From the NCBI RefSeq assembly GCF_010731535.1, contig NZ_AP022581.1, forward strand, positions 3,295,952 to 3,359,951: a DNA stretch of 64,000 nt, given 5' to 3'. The first letter of the stretch is position 1. Each line of letters opens with the position of its first letter. This document shows positions 36,087-47,568 of this stretch, one piece after another. Source of the DNA: Mycobacterium lacus. Lineage in GTDB: Bacteria > Actinomycetota > Actinomycetes > Mycobacteriales > Mycobacteriaceae. Below the pieces are notes generated by a model. That model was not told the origin of the DNA, made no database searches, and saw only the letters and a program-made list of their open reading frames with translations. The translations under genes and the position numbers were made by a program.

Positions 36087-36386
36087 TCATCGCGACAGCT
36101 TGGCCGCAGCACGCAAAGCCAGCACTCGCTGGCGGATCCGATATTCGGTGGCACGCGGGATATCCGCCGATCGGTATCGACCTCGCCCGAGCCGGTAAAC
36201 CCTGCCTCGTTCGATCTCCCAACGCAATGCATCCGATATGGCCTTAGACGCCCTGCCGCGGACGCAAAAGCCATGCCAGCGCAGCGCATCGATCATTTCG
36301 GCGATAGTCGCTGGTCCGTGTTGGGACAGGTGCATTGTGAGCACGTACCGAACCTCAATTCCGTGAAGGCACAACGAGTTTTTCAT
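36087..36386 (-). CDS. Conserved mycobacterial hypothetical protein
   Basis: 99 residues, MKNSLCLHGIEVRYVLTMHL, with a winged-helix look: GPATIAEMIDALRWHGFCVRGRASKAISDALRWEIERGRVYRLGRGRY. The helix-turn-helix would be in IAEMIDAL and SKAISDALRWEI, the basic wing in GRVYRLGRGRY. Proteins of this form recur in mycobacteria, often near mobile or membrane genes. It ends 53 bp from the convergent kdpE. The DNA-binding role is inferred. Confidence 0.7.
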   Translation of the reverse strand: MKNSLCLHGIEVRYVLTMHLSQHGPATIAEMIDALRWHGFCVRGRASKAISDALRWEIERGRVYRLGRGRYRSADIPRATEYRIRQRVLALRAAAKLSR

Positions 36387-36488
36387 GGCCCAACAGTGGC
36401 ATGCGGGTATGACATCGACCGGAGTTGTCGCTGTGAGGTGGGCAAAACGGGTGTCGCCTGAGCCAGTGACGCGTGTGGCAGGTGGTAC

Positions 36489-37436
36489 TCACCCGGCGAT
36501 CGACAGCACGATGCCGTCGAGGATGTCGCGTTCGCTGACGATCAGCTCGTCGATGCCCGCCCGGGCGCGCAATTCGCGCGCCAACTCCTCGGCCACGATC
36601 GCACCACCGCCGATCACGTCGGCCCTGCCCACGTGCATCGGTGGCAGCGCGGCACGCTGGGCACGTGTCATGCCGATCAGCCGGTCGCAGACAGCCAGCA
36701 GATCGCTGCTGGCGATCCGCGAAAGATGAATGGCCGCAGCATCATACGTCGTCATGTTCTGGGCCAGTGCGGACAGCGTGATCATCGTCCCGGCCAGCCC
36801 GATCCAGGTCCGGGCGCTTTCGACGGGAACCACACGCAGCGCGGCATCGAGCCCTTCGACGACGACCCGGCGCGCTGCCGCCACTTCCTCCGGTGTCGGC
36901 GGGTCTGAATGCAAACAACGTTCGGTCAGCCGTACACAGCCAATGTCGGCCGAGTAGCTGGCTGCTACCCCACCGTCACCCAACACTATCTCGGTCGAGC
37001 CCCCGCCCAAGTCGACAACAACGAAAGGTCCACGGGCGCTATCTAATTCGCTGACGACGCCGCGGAAAGACAATTCGGCCTCCTCGGTGCCGCTGATCAC
37101 CTCGGCAACCGCTCCCGGCAACACCGCGCCCAGCACGTCGGCCGTCATCGCAAAGAACACATCGCGATTCGCGACATCGCGGACCGCCGATGTGGCGACC
37201 ATTCGAACTCGCTCGACGCCGTGCATCCTCAGCAGTTCGGCATAGTCCGCCAGTGCGGCCCGGGTGCGCGCGATCGCGTCCGGCGCAAACTGACCCGTCG
37301 CGTCGACTCCTTGACCCAGCCGGACGATGCGCGTCTCGCGATGCACGTCGCGAAGCCCGCCGTCGCCCGCTACGTCGGCGATCAGCAAGCGAATCGAATT
37401 GGTACCACAGTCGACACCGGCCGCCGTCAACGCCAC
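36489..37436 (-). CDS. ppx2: Exopolyphosphatase / GppA-type phosphatase
   Basis: 315 residues from GTG 37436, overlapping the preceding gene by 10 bases. It has actin-fold ASKHA motifs: GVDCGTNSIRLLIAD (phosphate 1), FVVVDLGGGSTEIVLG (phosphate 2) and GLAGTMITLSA, with catalytic Glu in SGTEEAELSF. It corresponds to Rv1026. It is named for polyphosphate hydrolysis. The short mycobacterial Ppx proteins may instead act on (p)ppGpp or on short polyphosphate chains. Last gene of the eno-ftsB-DUF501-ppx run. Confidence 0.92.
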   Translation of the reverse strand: MALTAAGVDCGTNSIRLLIADVAGDGGLRDVHRETRIVRLGQGVDATGQFAPDAIARTRAALADYAELLRMHGVERVRMVATSAVRDVANRDVFFAMTADVLGAVLPGAVAEVISGTEEAELSFRGVVSELDSARGPFVVVDLGGGSTEIVLGDGGVAASYSADIGCVRLTERCLHSDPPTPEEVAAARRVVVEGLDAALRVVPVESARTWIGLAGTMITLSALAQNMTTYDAAAIHLSRIASSDLLAVCDRLIGMTRAQRAALPPMHVGRADVIGGGAIVAEELARELRARAGIDELIVSERDILDGIVLSIAG

Positions 37437-37918
37437 AGCTCACCGACCAACACTGGAGCCATCGCCGGCTCGGCGGCCAACCGCGCGAGCGCCTCGTCAC
37501 CGAGCGGGTTCACCCCGGGGCCCTTGGCCAGCGAATGCGCGATCAGCACGTGCAGACACTTGACCCGGTCGGGCATGCCTCCGGCGGAAACCGTGGTCCC
37601 CAGCGGCTCGATCGCGTCACGCTCGGCCAGATACGACTCGTGCGCCCGCCGGTACGCGGCGGCCAGTTCGGCGTCCCGCCGCAGCCGCTCGGTCATCTCA
37701 CGCATCAGTCCGGCGGTCTCCAGCCTGCTTGCGGCCGCCGTGAGCGTGGGATGCGTCAGGTAATACAGGGTCGGAAACGGCGTCCCGTCGGGAAGTTTCG
37801 GCGCCGTCTTCACCACGCCGGGTTCACCGTTGGGGCATCTGTAGGCGATCTCGAGCACGCCTCGCGGCTCGCGACCGAGCTGGCGCGCGACCGCTTCCAG
37901 GTCGGCACGATCAACCAC
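37427..37918 (-). CDS. DUF501 family protein
   Basis: 163 residues. VARQLGREPRGVLEIAYRCPNGEPGVVKTAPKLPDGTPFPTLYYLTHPTL is the hallmark of DUF501, and MPDRVKCLHVLIAHSLAKGPGVNPLGDEAL is the conserved C-terminal block. It is found in actinobacteria between ftsB/divIC and ppx, as here (Rv1025). It overlaps ftsB by 8 bases upstream and ppx2 by 10 bases downstream. The biochemical role is unknown. Confidence 0.9.
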   Translation of the reverse strand: MVDRADLEAVARQLGREPRGVLEIAYRCPNGEPGVVKTAPKLPDGTPFPTLYYLTHPTLTAAASRLETAGLMREMTERLRRDAELAAAYRRAHESYLAERDAIEPLGTTVSAGGMPDRVKCLHVLIAHSLAKGPGVNPLGDEALARLAAEPAMAPVLVGELWR

Positions 37919-38585
37919 CGGGCGATGTGAGATTCGGCGAGGCGGGCGGCATCGGACCAGGTGGTGCCGGCTCGGGCGCCGATGCCGCCGGACCCGCGGC
38001 TGGTGGTCGGTGTGGTTTGTCGGCGATCGTGTGCCACAGCGACGTGTACCAGGGCTCGCTTCGGGCCGGTTTCGCCGCGTCAGACCCGGGTGGCGGGGAT
38101 GCCGTCGCCGTCGGCGGAAGCTGGACCTGAAACGGAATGTCGCCCGGCATCACGAAACCGAGGCGTTCGCGCGCCTGCGCCGCGATGTACGCCGGGTCGG
38201 CGAGCCTGCCCTTCTGTTGCTCGAGGTCGGCGATCTGTCGGCGCAGCGCGGCTTCCGTCGCGGCCAGCTGCGCCATCTCGGTGCGCTGCGCGAAGTAGGT
38301 GCGTACCGGCCCGGTGATGGTCAGCGTCAGCACGCAGACAACCGCGGCCAGCACCGCCGCCCGTCGCGCGGTGAAGCCCAGCCGCTGGTCGGACCGCAGC
38401 TCGATCGACTCGCTGATCGAGCGTTTGATGGGTTCGACGACATGCTCGCGCAGCGTGCGCGCGTTGTCGCGGTTCGCGTGCGGCGCAGCAGAAGGTTTGG
38501 CAATCCGGCGGCCCCGAGCCGAGTCCCCGGCTTTCCCCGGGCGCGATGCCGGGGAACGGCGCTTCGGATCGGGCTTGGCCGTCAA
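37911..38585 (-). CDS. ftsB: FtsB/DivIC-type cell division protein
   Basis: 224 residues. A basic Pro/Arg-rich cytoplasmic N-terminus is followed by one membrane helix (RAAVLAAVVCVLTLTITGPVRTYFAQ, about 73-98), a coiled coil (RTEMAQLAATEAALRRQIADLEQQKGRLADP) and the DivIC segment IAAQARERLGFVMPGDIPF. A long Pro/Ala-rich tail follows. It is the FtsB part of the FtsQLB divisome complex (Rv1024). The start lies one base after the enolase stop on the same strand. Confidence 0.9.
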   Translation of the reverse strand: MTAKPDPKRRSPASRPGKAGDSARGRRIAKPSAAPHANRDNARTLREHVVEPIKRSISESIELRSDQRLGFTARRAAVLAAVVCVLTLTITGPVRTYFAQRTEMAQLAATEAALRRQIADLEQQKGRLADPAYIAAQARERLGFVMPGDIPFQVQLPPTATASPPPGSDAAKPARSEPWYTSLWHTIADKPHRPPAAGPAASAPEPAPPGPMPPASPNLTSPGG

Positions 38586-38586
38586 C

Positions 38587-39927
<1,341 letters not shown>

Positions 39928-39961
39928 TTAGCGTAAAGCCTTCAGTCAGCGATCCATCCTG

Positions 39962-40693
39962 CTACAAGGGGTGACCCGCCGCGTAGGCGGTCGCCCAGTC
40001 CCGGACGGCCCGGGCGTAAACGCCGGAGTTGTTGTAGGCCCGCAGTGCGGTCATCCATCCTCTGGGCGTCGCGAGATCCTTTCCGCGCCAGCACAAGTAA
40101 CCCGCCGCCGAGAGCGCGGCATCGTCGATATTGTCCGGGCTCACGATGCCGTCGTTGTTGGCATCGACCCCGTATAGGCGCCAGGTCTCGGATATGAACT
40201 GCATCGGTCCCATCGCACGCTCTACCCCGGCGTCACCGTCCAGACCGCCCGCGTCGCTGTCCACGATGCGCAGGGTGCCGCCGGTGCCGTCGAGGCGAAC
40301 GCCCCTGATCGGGGGAGTCACATCCCCGTTGGGCGCTATCGTCGCGCCGCGATAGGTACCGTTATGACTCTCCACCTGCCCGATGCCCGCAAGCGTGGTC
40401 CATGCCAGATGGCACTTCGGATTCTCGACCTCGGCGACGCGGGCCGCGTAGGCGTAGGCCTCCAGCGCGATGACCGGCATTTCCAGCGCCGGGGCGCGCC
40501 GCTCCGCCCAGTCACGCAACTGATCAGCGGGCCGACCGCTGGCGTGCGTGTCGACCGGCGGTACCGGATCCCCGGCGGGCGGCGGCACGCCTTCGGGGAT
40601 GAAGAGGCTGAGCTGCCAGGTGCAGCTGGACGCCATCAGCATCGAGGTCGCACCTATGACGGCGACCGCGCGCAACCAACGCCTCGGCGACAC
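39962..40693 (-). CDS. lpqU: LpqU, lytic-transglycosylase-like lipoprotein
   Basis: 243 residues. GTG 40693 follows AGGGGAG and opens a signal peptide VSPRRWLRAVAVIGATSMLMASSC, where LMASSC is the lipobox. The transglycosylase (SLT/MltB-like) core has GIGQVESHNGTYRG with catalytic Glu, ERAMGPMQFISETWRLYG and RAYNNSGVYARAVRDWA. Expected to be lipid-anchored and to act on peptidoglycan. Rv1022 orthologue, positioned between mazG and eno. Confidence 0.92.
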   Translation of the reverse strand: MSPRRWLRAVAVIGATSMLMASSCTWQLSLFIPEGVPPPAGDPVPPVDTHASGRPADQLRDWAERRAPALEMPVIALEAYAYAARVAEVENPKCHLAWTTLAGIGQVESHNGTYRGATIAPNGDVTPPIRGVRLDGTGGTLRIVDSDAGGLDGDAGVERAMGPMQFISETWRLYGVDANNDGIVSPDNIDDAALSAAGYLCWRGKDLATPRGWMTALRAYNNSGVYARAVRDWATAYAAGHPL

Positions 40694-40787
40694 AAAAACT
40701 CCCCTGCATGCCTGCCCCTTTACTTGCGGGCCACGATCATCGTCCCATGGGTCTGGGGCCAACCCCCATCGCCGCAGGCCAAAACCA

Positions 40788-41798
40788 CTATCGGCGGCCC
40801 TTGCGCCGTTTGGAGCCCGAGGCTTTCGGAGCGTCCTGCGGCTCCTCCTCGGCCTCGGCGGTCGACACAGCCGAAGGCCAATGCGCGCGCCACTCCTCCT
40901 CGGTGATCACGCCAAGCGGAGTTACGTCAAGCTCCGCGGCGACGTTGTTTCCACGGCGCGCGGCGGCAACTGCCTTCTCGACACTGCGAACGGTGTTCAC
41001 GAAATCCAGAACCGCTGTGCGCAGCTTATTTTCCGCATCGACATCAGCCGAGACCGAAATCGAGGTGATTTCGGGGGGAATCAGGTCGGCCGGCAGCCCA
41101 GCTTTGTCGACACGATGAATCACCTTCTGCGCCAACGCTAATGCCGGCTGACCAGTATGCACGTCGCAAAGCAACGAGTTCCGGGACTTCTCGGCAGCCT
41201 TGGCTTCCTCCCACTGCGCCAACTGATCTTCGAGCGAAATAGTCTCGCCCGCAAGAACTCCCGGCACCCGATTACCCAGTTTGCGCATCAGCGTCTCGGC
41301 GACATCGTCGATGGTGAAGGGAAGCTGCGAAGCGTCCTCGGCGATGCGGGCGTGGAAGAGTATCTGCAGCAGCAGATCGCCGAGTTCTTCGCGCAGCTGG
41401 TCGACGTTGCCGCTGTGGACCGCGTCCAGCAGCTCGTATGTTTCCTCCAGCAGATACCTGCGCAACGAGTCGTGGGTCTGCTCGCTTTCCCACGGTCCGG
41501 CGGTGCGCAGTTTGTCCATCATCGCCACGGCGTCAACCAACCGTTCCCCACGCGGGGCGTCTGGTGCCGAAATCAGCCGGGCGCCGGCGGCCAATCGTGC
41601 CACCACGGCGGGGTGGTTGGGGTCGGACGACAGCAACACCGGCGCGTCGTCCCCGGTGTGCACCGGATGCGCCGCCGGCAGCGTCCAGGGCACCGCGACG
41701 GGCATCTCCTCGGTGTATTGCACCTCGCCGCTCAACAACCCGATGGCTTCGACAGGCACCAGCGACGGACGACGAGGGTCGACCAGGACGACGATCAT
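40788..41798 (-). CDS. mazG: MazG nucleoside triphosphate pyrophosphohydrolase
   Basis: 336 residues from ATG 41798 (MIVVLVDPRRPSLVPVEAI). The MazG core carries EETYELLDAVHSGNVDQLREELGDLLLQILFHARIAE, with the EExx12-28ExxD metal-binding set. A second, partial MazG-like half and a basic tail (GSKRRKGRR) follow. In mycobacteria MazG removes oxidised or mispaired dNTPs such as 5-OH-dCTP. Rv1021 orthologue, downstream of mfd. Confidence 0.94.
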   Translation of the reverse strand: MIVVLVDPRRPSLVPVEAIGLLSGEVQYTEEMPVAVPWTLPAAHPVHTGDDAPVLLSSDPNHPAVVARLAAGARLISAPDAPRGERLVDAVAMMDKLRTAGPWESEQTHDSLRRYLLEETYELLDAVHSGNVDQLREELGDLLLQILFHARIAEDASQLPFTIDDVAETLMRKLGNRVPGVLAGETISLEDQLAQWEEAKAAEKSRNSLLCDVHTGQPALALAQKVIHRVDKAGLPADLIPPEITSISVSADVDAENKLRTAVLDFVNTVRSVEKAVAAARRGNNVAAELDVTPLGVITEEEWRAHWPSAVSTAEAEEEPQDAPKASGSKRRKGRR

Positions 41799-41808
41799 AA
41801 GCGCCGCT

Positions 41809-41826
41809 CTCCCCCGCGAGGGGGAG
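41809..41826 (-). terminator. Small hairpin between mfd and mazG
   Basis: CTCCCCC (41809-41815), loop GCGA, GGGGGAG (41820-41826), in the 61-bp mfd-mazG gap. There is no U-tract. It may pause or partly terminate transcription after mfd, or simply be a dispersed GC-rich repeat: the adjoining GGGAGGCGCCCCC also occurs near 58951. Confidence 0.35.
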
Positions 41827-41859
41827 GCGCCCCCACTGCATCGTCGCCGGCGCGGATCA

Positions 41860-44800
41860 TCACGCTTGCCGCTCCTCACTCGACGTCGTTGCAGGTGTCG
41901 CGGGTACCGAACCGGTTATACCAATATCGTGCTGCGGTTTGCCTGCCAGCGCCGTCACCACGTCGGCCACCATCTGGACCAACTCGACGTCACGGAGGCG
42001 TGGCGCGCCGATCCCGCCGGCTCGCGGAATCGGTACCTGGACCGTGTTCGTCGTGGCGCGGTAGCGCGCGCCCGGATACATCCGCGCCAGGCGCACCTGA
42101 GCCGAATCCGGCAGCGTCAGCGGCGACAGCCGCACCGTCGCCGCCGACGCCACCGTCACCTCGGTGATGCCAGCGCCTCGGCACAGCAACCGCAATCGGG
42201 CCACCGCCATCAGCCGGCGAGCCGGTTCGGGCAGCGTGCCGTAGCGGTCGGTCAGCTCCTCCACAACGGCGGCCACCGCGGCGTCGTCGCCGGCCGCGGC
42301 CAACCGCCGGTAGGCCTCCAAGCGGAGCCGGTCGCTGGAGATGTAATCCGGAGGCAGGTGCGCGTCGACCGGCAGATCGATCCGCACGTCCTTGGCCTCC
42401 TCGGCTGTGGTCACCGTGTTGCCGTCAGCGGCGGCTCGGTAGGCCTCGACCGCCTCGCCCACCAACCGCACGTACAGGTCGAATCCGACGCCGGCGACGT
42501 GCCCGGACTGCTCAACACCGAGCACATTGCCGGCACCGCGGATCTCCAGGTCCTTCAGCGCAACCGCCATGCCGGCGCCCAGCTCGTTGTTTTGCGCGAT
42601 GGTCGCCAACCGGTCGTAGGCCGTCTCGGTCAGCGGCGTGCGCGGTGGATACAGGAAGTAGGCGTAGCCGCGCTCGCGGCTGCGGCCGACCCGTCCGCGC
42701 AGCTGGTGCAGCTGGGACAGCCCGAAGGTGTCGGCGCGCTCGACGACCAGCGTGTTGGCGTTGGAGATGTCCAACCCGGTCTCCACGATCGTGGTGCACA
42801 CCAGAATGTCGTATTCACGGTTCCAGAACCCTTGGACGGTCCGTTCCAGCAGGTCCTCAGGCATCTGTCCGTGGGCGACGACCACCCGCGCCTCCGGCAC
42901 CAGGCCCCGCACCCTGGCGGCCGCCCGGTCGATGGAGCTAACCCGGTTGTGCACGTAGAACGCCTGCCCGTCGCGCAATAGCTCGCGCCTTAAGGCGGCC
43001 GCGATCTGCTTGTCGTCGTGCGGGCCGACGTAGGTCAGCACGGGGTAGCGCTCTTCGGGCGGCGTCAGGATCGTCGACATCTCACGAATCCCGGCCAGAC
43101 TCATCTCCAGGGTGCGCGGGATCGGGGTGGCGCTCATGGTCAGCACATCGACGTGGGTGCGCAACGACTTGATGTGCTCCTTGTGCTCGACGCCGAACCG
43201 CTGCTCCTCGTCGACCACGACCAGGCCCAGGTCCTTCCAGCGCACCCCGGTCTGCAGCAGCCGATGCGTGCCGATCACGATGTCCACCGACCCGTCGGCC
43301 AGGCCGTCGATGACGACGCGGGACTCGGCGGCGTCGGTGAACCGGGACAGGCCCTTGACGACCACCGGGAACCCGGCCATCCGCTCGCCGAACGTCTGCA
43401 GATGCTGGTCGGCCAGCAGCGTGGTGGGCACCAGCACGGCGACCTGTTTGCCGTCCTGAACCGCCTTGAACGCCGCCCGCACCGCGATCTCCGTCTTGCC
43501 ATAGCCGACGTCGCCGCAGATCACCCGGTCCATCGGCACCGGCTTTTCCATGTCGGCCTTGACCTCGGTGATCGCGGTGAGCTGGTCGACGGTCTCGGTG
43601 AAACCGAACGCGTCCTCCATCTCGGCCTGCCACGGGGTGTCCGGGGCGAACGCATGCCCGGCGGTGGCCTGCCGCTTGGCGTACAGCGATACCAGCTCGC
43701 CGGCGATCTCCCGGACCGCGCGGCGAGCCTTGGTCTTGGTGTTGGCCCAGTCGCTGCCGCCGAGCCGGCTCAGCGCGGGCGCCTGCCCGCCGACATACCG
43801 CGACAGCTGATCGAGGGAATCCATTGGGACATACAGCTTGTCGGACCCGCCGCCCCGCTTGGCCGACGCGTACTCCAGCACCAGATATTCGCGCCGGGCG
43901 CCGCCGACGGTGCGCTCCACCATCTCCACGAACCGCCCGATGCCGTGCTGGTCGTGCACCACCAGGTCGCCGGCGGTGAGCGCCAGCGGGTCGACGGTGT
44001 TGCGCCGCCTGGCCGCCAGCCGCCTGCCCTCGACGGAGGTCGCCCGGCTGCCGGTCAGGTCGGTCTCGGTGATGACGACCAGGCCGACGCCGGAGACTAC
44101 GACACCATCGCGCAGCGGGCCCTTGAGCACCCCGACTATGCCGGGCGTGGGTGCCTTGCCCGATTCCAACATGGCGGCGGGGGTGTCGGATTCGGCCAGC
44201 CGCTCGACCACTCGATGCGCGGTCCCGGTGCCCGCCGCGACGATCACGGCGTGCCCGCCGGTCGCTACGTGTGCGCGCAGCATCGCAAAGATGCCATCGA
44301 TGTCACGCTGGTGGCCACGCGCCGACGGCGCCGCGCGGACGTCGAGTTCGAGCGCCGATTCGTCGGACAGCTGGCTCAGCGTCCACCACGGATGGCCGGA
44401 CCGGCGTGCCGCGGCCCGCACCTCATCCAGTTCGGCGAACCCGGACCCGCCCAGCTGCCGGGCGTCAACCGGCGTGTCACCGCCCACGGCGGCCACCGAC
44501 CACGACGCCTCCAGGAACTCACGGCCGGTCTTGATCAGGTCGGCGGCTCGGGCGCGCACCTTTTCCGGGTCGCACACCAACACCGGGGTGCCGTCGGCGA
44601 GCTGATCGGTCAGCAGCGCGTGAGCCCCATCTTTCGGGGGACAAAACACCGGGAGCAGCGCCTCCATGCCGTCGACCGGGATACCCTCGGCCAGCTTGGC
44701 CAGCATGCCGGTGGCGGTGCCCGCGGCAGCATACTCGGCGGCGGGATGCTGAGCGGCCAACGCGCCGGCCCGCTTCCGCACGTCGTCGGTCAGCAGCAGT

Positions 44801-45531
44801 TCGCGGCACGCGACCGCGACCAGCGTGTCGACGTCGATCTCCGGTATGGAGCGCTGATCCGCGACCGAGAACATCCGCATTTCGGTGATCTCGTCGCCCC
44901 AGAACTCGACCCGCACCGGATGTTCGGCGGTCGGGGGGAAGATGTCGAGGATCCCGCCCCGGACGGCGAACTCGCCGCGCCGGCCGACCATGTCCACCCG
45001 GGTGTATGCCAGCTCGACCAGCCGGGCCACCACACCCTCGAAGGGGGCTTCGTCGCCGACGGCGAGCGTCAGCGGCTCCACCAGGCCCAGCTGCGGCGTC
45101 ATTGGTTGCAGTAGTGAGCGCACCGCGGTCACCACCACCCGCAGCGGCGGGCCCAGCCGGGAATCATCGGGATAGGCAAGGCGGCGCAACACCATCAGGC
45201 GGTTGCCCACGGTGTCAACCCCGGGCGAGAGCCGCTCGTGCGGCAGCGTCTCCCACGACGGAAACGACGCCACCGCGTCGCCGAGGACACCCCGCAGTTC
45301 GGCGGTGAGGTCGTCCGCTTCCCGCCCGGTGGCGGTGACCACTAACAATGGGCCCCGCTGGGCCAGCGCACTGGCCACGAACAACCGTGCGCCCGCCGGG
45401 CCGACCAGCGTCAATTCATCGGGTCGATCGGAGGCGCGCTCGATGAGCTGCCGGAATGTTGGTGCAGTCAACGCAAATTCGACGAGCCCCGCGATCGGGG
45501 TATCTGGGCACGCAGTCCCCGGTGCGGTCAT
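41860..45531 (-). CDS. mfd: Mfd, transcription-repair coupling factor
   Basis: 1223 residues, the full family length. In order: a UvrB-like N-terminal part ([24 protein letters not shown]), the RNA polymerase interaction domain ([18 protein letters not shown], then EYLVLEYA), helicase domain 1 with Walker [20 protein letters not shown] and [12 protein letters not shown], helicase domain 2 with [16 protein letters not shown] and [20 protein letters not shown], and a C-terminal UvrA-binding inhibitory module. It displaces stalled polymerase and recruits UvrA. Rv1020 orthologue. Confidence 0.97.
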   Translation of the reverse strand: MTAPGTACPDTPIAGLVEFALTAPTFRQLIERASDRPDELTLVGPAGARLFVASALAQRGPLLVVTATGREADDLTAELRGVLGDAVASFPSWETLPHERLSPGVDTVGNRLMVLRRLAYPDDSRLGPPLRVVVTAVRSLLQPMTPQLGLVEPLTLAVGDEAPFEGVVARLVELAYTRVDMVGRRGEFAVRGGILDIFPPTAEHPVRVEFWGDEITEMRMFSVADQRSIPEIDVDTLVAVACRELLLTDDVRKRAGALAAQHPAAEYAAAGTATGMLAKLAEGIPVDGMEALLPVFCPPKDGAHALLTDQLADGTPVLVCDPEKVRARAADLIKTGREFLEASWSVAAVGGDTPVDARQLGGSGFAELDEVRAAARRSGHPWWTLSQLSDESALELDVRAAPSARGHQRDIDGIFAMLRAHVATGGHAVIVAAGTGTAHRVVERLAESDTPAAMLESGKAPTPGIVGVLKGPLRDGVVVSGVGLVVITETDLTGSRATSVEGRRLAARRRNTVDPLALTAGDLVVHDQHGIGRFVEMVERTVGGARREYLVLEYASAKRGGGSDKLYVPMDSLDQLSRYVGGQAPALSRLGGSDWANTKTKARRAVREIAGELVSLYAKRQATAGHAFAPDTPWQAEMEDAFGFTETVDQLTAITEVKADMEKPVPMDRVICGDVGYGKTEIAVRAAFKAVQDGKQVAVLVPTTLLADQHLQTFGERMAGFPVVVKGLSRFTDAAESRVVIDGLADGSVDIVIGTHRLLQTGVRWKDLGLVVVDEEQRFGVEHKEHIKSLRTHVDVLTMSATPIPRTLEMSLAGIREMSTILTPPEERYPVLTYVGPHDDKQIAAALRRELLRDGQAFYVHNRVSSIDRAAARVRGLVPEARVVVAHGQMPEDLLERTVQGFWNREYDILVCTTIVETGLDISNANTLVVERADTFGLSQLHQLRGRVGRSRERGYAYFLYPPRTPLTETAYDRLATIAQNNELGAGMAVALKDLEIRGAGNVLGVEQSGHVAGVGFDLYVRLVGEAVEAYRAAADGNTVTTAEEAKDVRIDLPVDAHLPPDYISSDRLRLEAYRRLAAAGDDAAVAAVVEELTDRYGTLPEPARRLMAVARLRLLCRGAGITEVTVASAATVRLSPLTLPDSAQVRLARMYPGARYRATTNTVQVPIPRAGGIGAPRLRDVELVQMVADVVTALAGKPQHDIGITGSVPATPATTSSEERQA

Positions 45532-45601
45532 GATCCCGCCATTCTAAGGCGCGACGGTTCGTCGATATCGAGCCCGGCCGGCGCCGACCACCGCGTCGTT
45601 C

Positions 45602-46207
45602 TCACCGTCCGCGCGTCGCGGCGGGATCATCGAAGAGGTCGTAGCTGCCGGTCAACTTCCACTGCTCTGCCGCCGGGTGCGGAGTGCCGAACCATCGGAC
45701 GTGCGGCACAACCTCGGCCGGGGGACGCGCTCCGTCGCTAAGGTGCCCAGTCGGGACCTCTTCGGGCGTCAACGGTGCCCGCAGGAACGGGTTCAGGACT
45801 CGGACGCCAAACAAGATCAGGTTGTGTGTTCCCGGCAGCGCGGCCGAGGGCACGATCATCGCGGCTGCACCGCTCCTTCGAATGGCATCAGCCAACTCCT
45901 GCGTCGGGGTGTAGTCGTCTCCGACGAGCTCATCGGGCGTCAGCCCATACCTAGCGCAGTCGTCGAAATCCACCTGTATCACGTCATCGACGTCGACCGC
46001 AGCCGCCCACAAATTCAAGACGACATCGTCCGGATCGCCGCTCGGGCCAACGTGGTGGCGCAGCATCTCGGCGGCGGGGCCGAGCGGATGCAGGCTCAGG
46101 TACTGGACTGTCTCGCTTCTCGCGCGATGGAAACGCCCAGCTCGCGAGCTGGGGAACGCCCACCACGGCGAGTCGTACGACGCGTGCCGAAATACCGTCA
46201 GTCTCAT
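45602..46207 (-). CDS. RES-domain toxin
   Basis: 201 residues from ATG 46207, overlapping the antitoxin stop by 4 bases. It begins MRLTVFRHASYDSPWWAFPSSRAGRFHRARSETVQYLSLHPLGPAAEMLRH. The Arg in FRH, the GRFHRA and QYLSLHPLGPAAEML blocks fit the RES fold, in which Arg, Glu and Ser residues form the NAD-binding site. Characterised RES toxins such as mycobacterial MbcT destroy NAD+ by phosphorolysis or hydrolysis. The pair lies between mfd and the tetR gene, which adjoin each other in M. tuberculosis. Confidence 0.85.
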   Translation of the reverse strand: MRLTVFRHASYDSPWWAFPSSRAGRFHRARSETVQYLSLHPLGPAAEMLRHHVGPSGDPDDVVLNLWAAAVDVDDVIQVDFDDCARYGLTPDELVGDDYTPTQELADAIRRSGAAAMIVPSAALPGTHNLILFGVRVLNPFLRAPLTPEEVPTGHLSDGARPPAEVVPHVRWFGTPHPAAEQWKLTGSYDLFDDPAATRGR

Positions 46208-46857
46208 GCCGTCATGGCACGGGCCCCGGTCGCCGCCCCGAGGAGCCGTGGATAGCACAGCGGGTCATCGAGCAGATCAACCGGTCGCCGACCGAGCACA
46301 GGGTGCTCCCGATAGAACCAGGCGACTACCCCCGGACCCGTGAATGAATGCCGCAGCTGGTTCACGATTTGCCCGACTGCTCGGATGCGCGCGGCGTCGT
46401 CGGTCGCCGGCTCCGGGCCGTCGTGACCGAGCCAGCGCTGAAGCTGGCGAACGGAAACCCCCAACAGGTCGGCCAGGGTCTTCTGGGGGGCGGCGAGGGC
46501 CCCGGCCGTCCTGGCAAGTACTTCGCGGACCGGCGCATCGTCTTTGAACGGCTGATTTGCGACGATGTCACGCAACGCGTGGCGGAATTGCTCTAGCGCA
46601 ATGCGCACGTCCCGACGCCGGTCTTCGTCGTTGTCGTGGCGGAGCGCTTTTTCCGCGCTATACGCAGCGGCCCACATTGTTGTCGTGAGGTATGGGTTCG
46701 CCTCGAGACGCAACGGCGTCGCAGCGCCGAGCGCAGGCTCGAAGCTGTCGATCAGCTGGAGGACGTCGTCGGGAACCGTCGTCGAGCGCTGCAACCGCTT
46801 GGTCGCTTCGTTGACCCGATCGAGCAGAGCACCAAGCTCAGGCCCTGTCGTAACCAT
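46204..46857 (-). CDS. Xre/MbcA/ParS-type antitoxin
   Basis: 217 residues from ATG 46857; an ATG at 46875 would add six. A helical N-terminal region is followed by an HTH (QKTLADLLGVSVRQLQRWLG) and the C-terminal toxin-binding segment ending in HSFTGPGVVAWFYREHPVLGRRPVDLLDDP, typical of antitoxins that partner RES toxins. TACGAT, a good -10, ends 6 bases before ATG 46857, so this start may be leaderless. An inverted repeat ATGTC…GACAT spans 46856-46875 and may be its own operator. Confidence 0.82.
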   Translation of the reverse strand: MVTTGPELGALLDRVNEATKRLQRSTTVPDDVLQLIDSFEPALGAATPLRLEANPYLTTTMWAAAYSAEKALRHDNDEDRRRDVRIALEQFRHALRDIVANQPFKDDAPVREVLARTAGALAAPQKTLADLLGVSVRQLQRWLGHDGPEPATDDAARIRAVGQIVNQLRHSFTGPGVVAWFYREHPVLGRRPVDLLDDPLCYPRLLGAATGARAMTA

Positions 46858-46903
46858 GTCACTATCGTACGACATATTTGCGCCAGGCGGTCCGACCCTA
46901 CCG

Positions 46904-47551
46904 TCATTCGTCCTGCAGCCGCGGATCGGCTTCCAGGTGAGTCAGGCCGTTCCACATCAGGTTGACCAGGTGCGCGGCGACCACTTCCTTCTTGGGCTCT
47001 CGCGTGTCGAGCCACCATTGCGCGGTCATCGACACCGAGCCCACCAGTGCCTGGGCGTACAGCGGGGCCAGGTCCGGGTCCAGGCCGCGGCGGGCGAAGT
47101 CGCCGGCCAGGATGGAGCTGACCTGGCTGACGGCGTCGTTGAGCAGGCTGGAATAGGTGCCCGAGCTGATGGAGGCGGGCGAGTCGCGGATCATGATGCG
47201 GAAGCCGTCGGTGCGTTCTTCGACGTAGGTCAGCAATGCCAGCGCGACCCGCTCGACGCGCACCCGAGACCGGTTGTTGGTCAGCGACGAGGTGATGCCG
47301 TCCAGCAGCGCCGACATCTCCCGGTCGACGACCACGGCGTACAGGCCCTCCTTGCCGCCGAAATGCTCGTAGACGACCGGTTTGGATACGTTGGCGCGCT
47401 GCGCGATCTCCTCGATGGAGGTCCCGTCGTACCCTCGCTCAGCAAACAGCGACCGCGCAATGCCGATGAGCTGCAGCCGGCGCTCACTGCCGGTCATCCT
47501 GGCACGCGGCGCCCGCATTTCCTTATCAGGCTCTTTATCCAGCACAGCCAC
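46904..47551 (-). CDS. TetR-family regulator
   Basis: 215 residues from GTG 47551. The HTH is in ARSLFAERGYDGTSIEEIAQRANVSKPVVYEHFGGKEGLYAVVVDRE. The ligand-binding half (RTDGFRIMIRDSPASISSG…LVGSVSMTAQWWLDTREPKKEVVAAHLVNLMW) matches Rv1019, an autorepressor that in M. tuberculosis also represses the downstream mfd and mazG. The RES/Xre pair now separates it from mfd, so that control may be altered here. Confidence 0.9.
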   Translation of the reverse strand: MAVLDKEPDKEMRAPRARMTGSERRLQLIGIARSLFAERGYDGTSIEEIAQRANVSKPVVYEHFGGKEGLYAVVVDREMSALLDGITSSLTNNRSRVRVERVALALLTYVEERTDGFRIMIRDSPASISSGTYSSLLNDAVSQVSSILAGDFARRGLDPDLAPLYAQALVGSVSMTAQWWLDTREPKKEVVAAHLVNLMWNGLTHLEADPRLQDE

Positions 47552-47568
47552 GCCAACCAGGGTATCGG

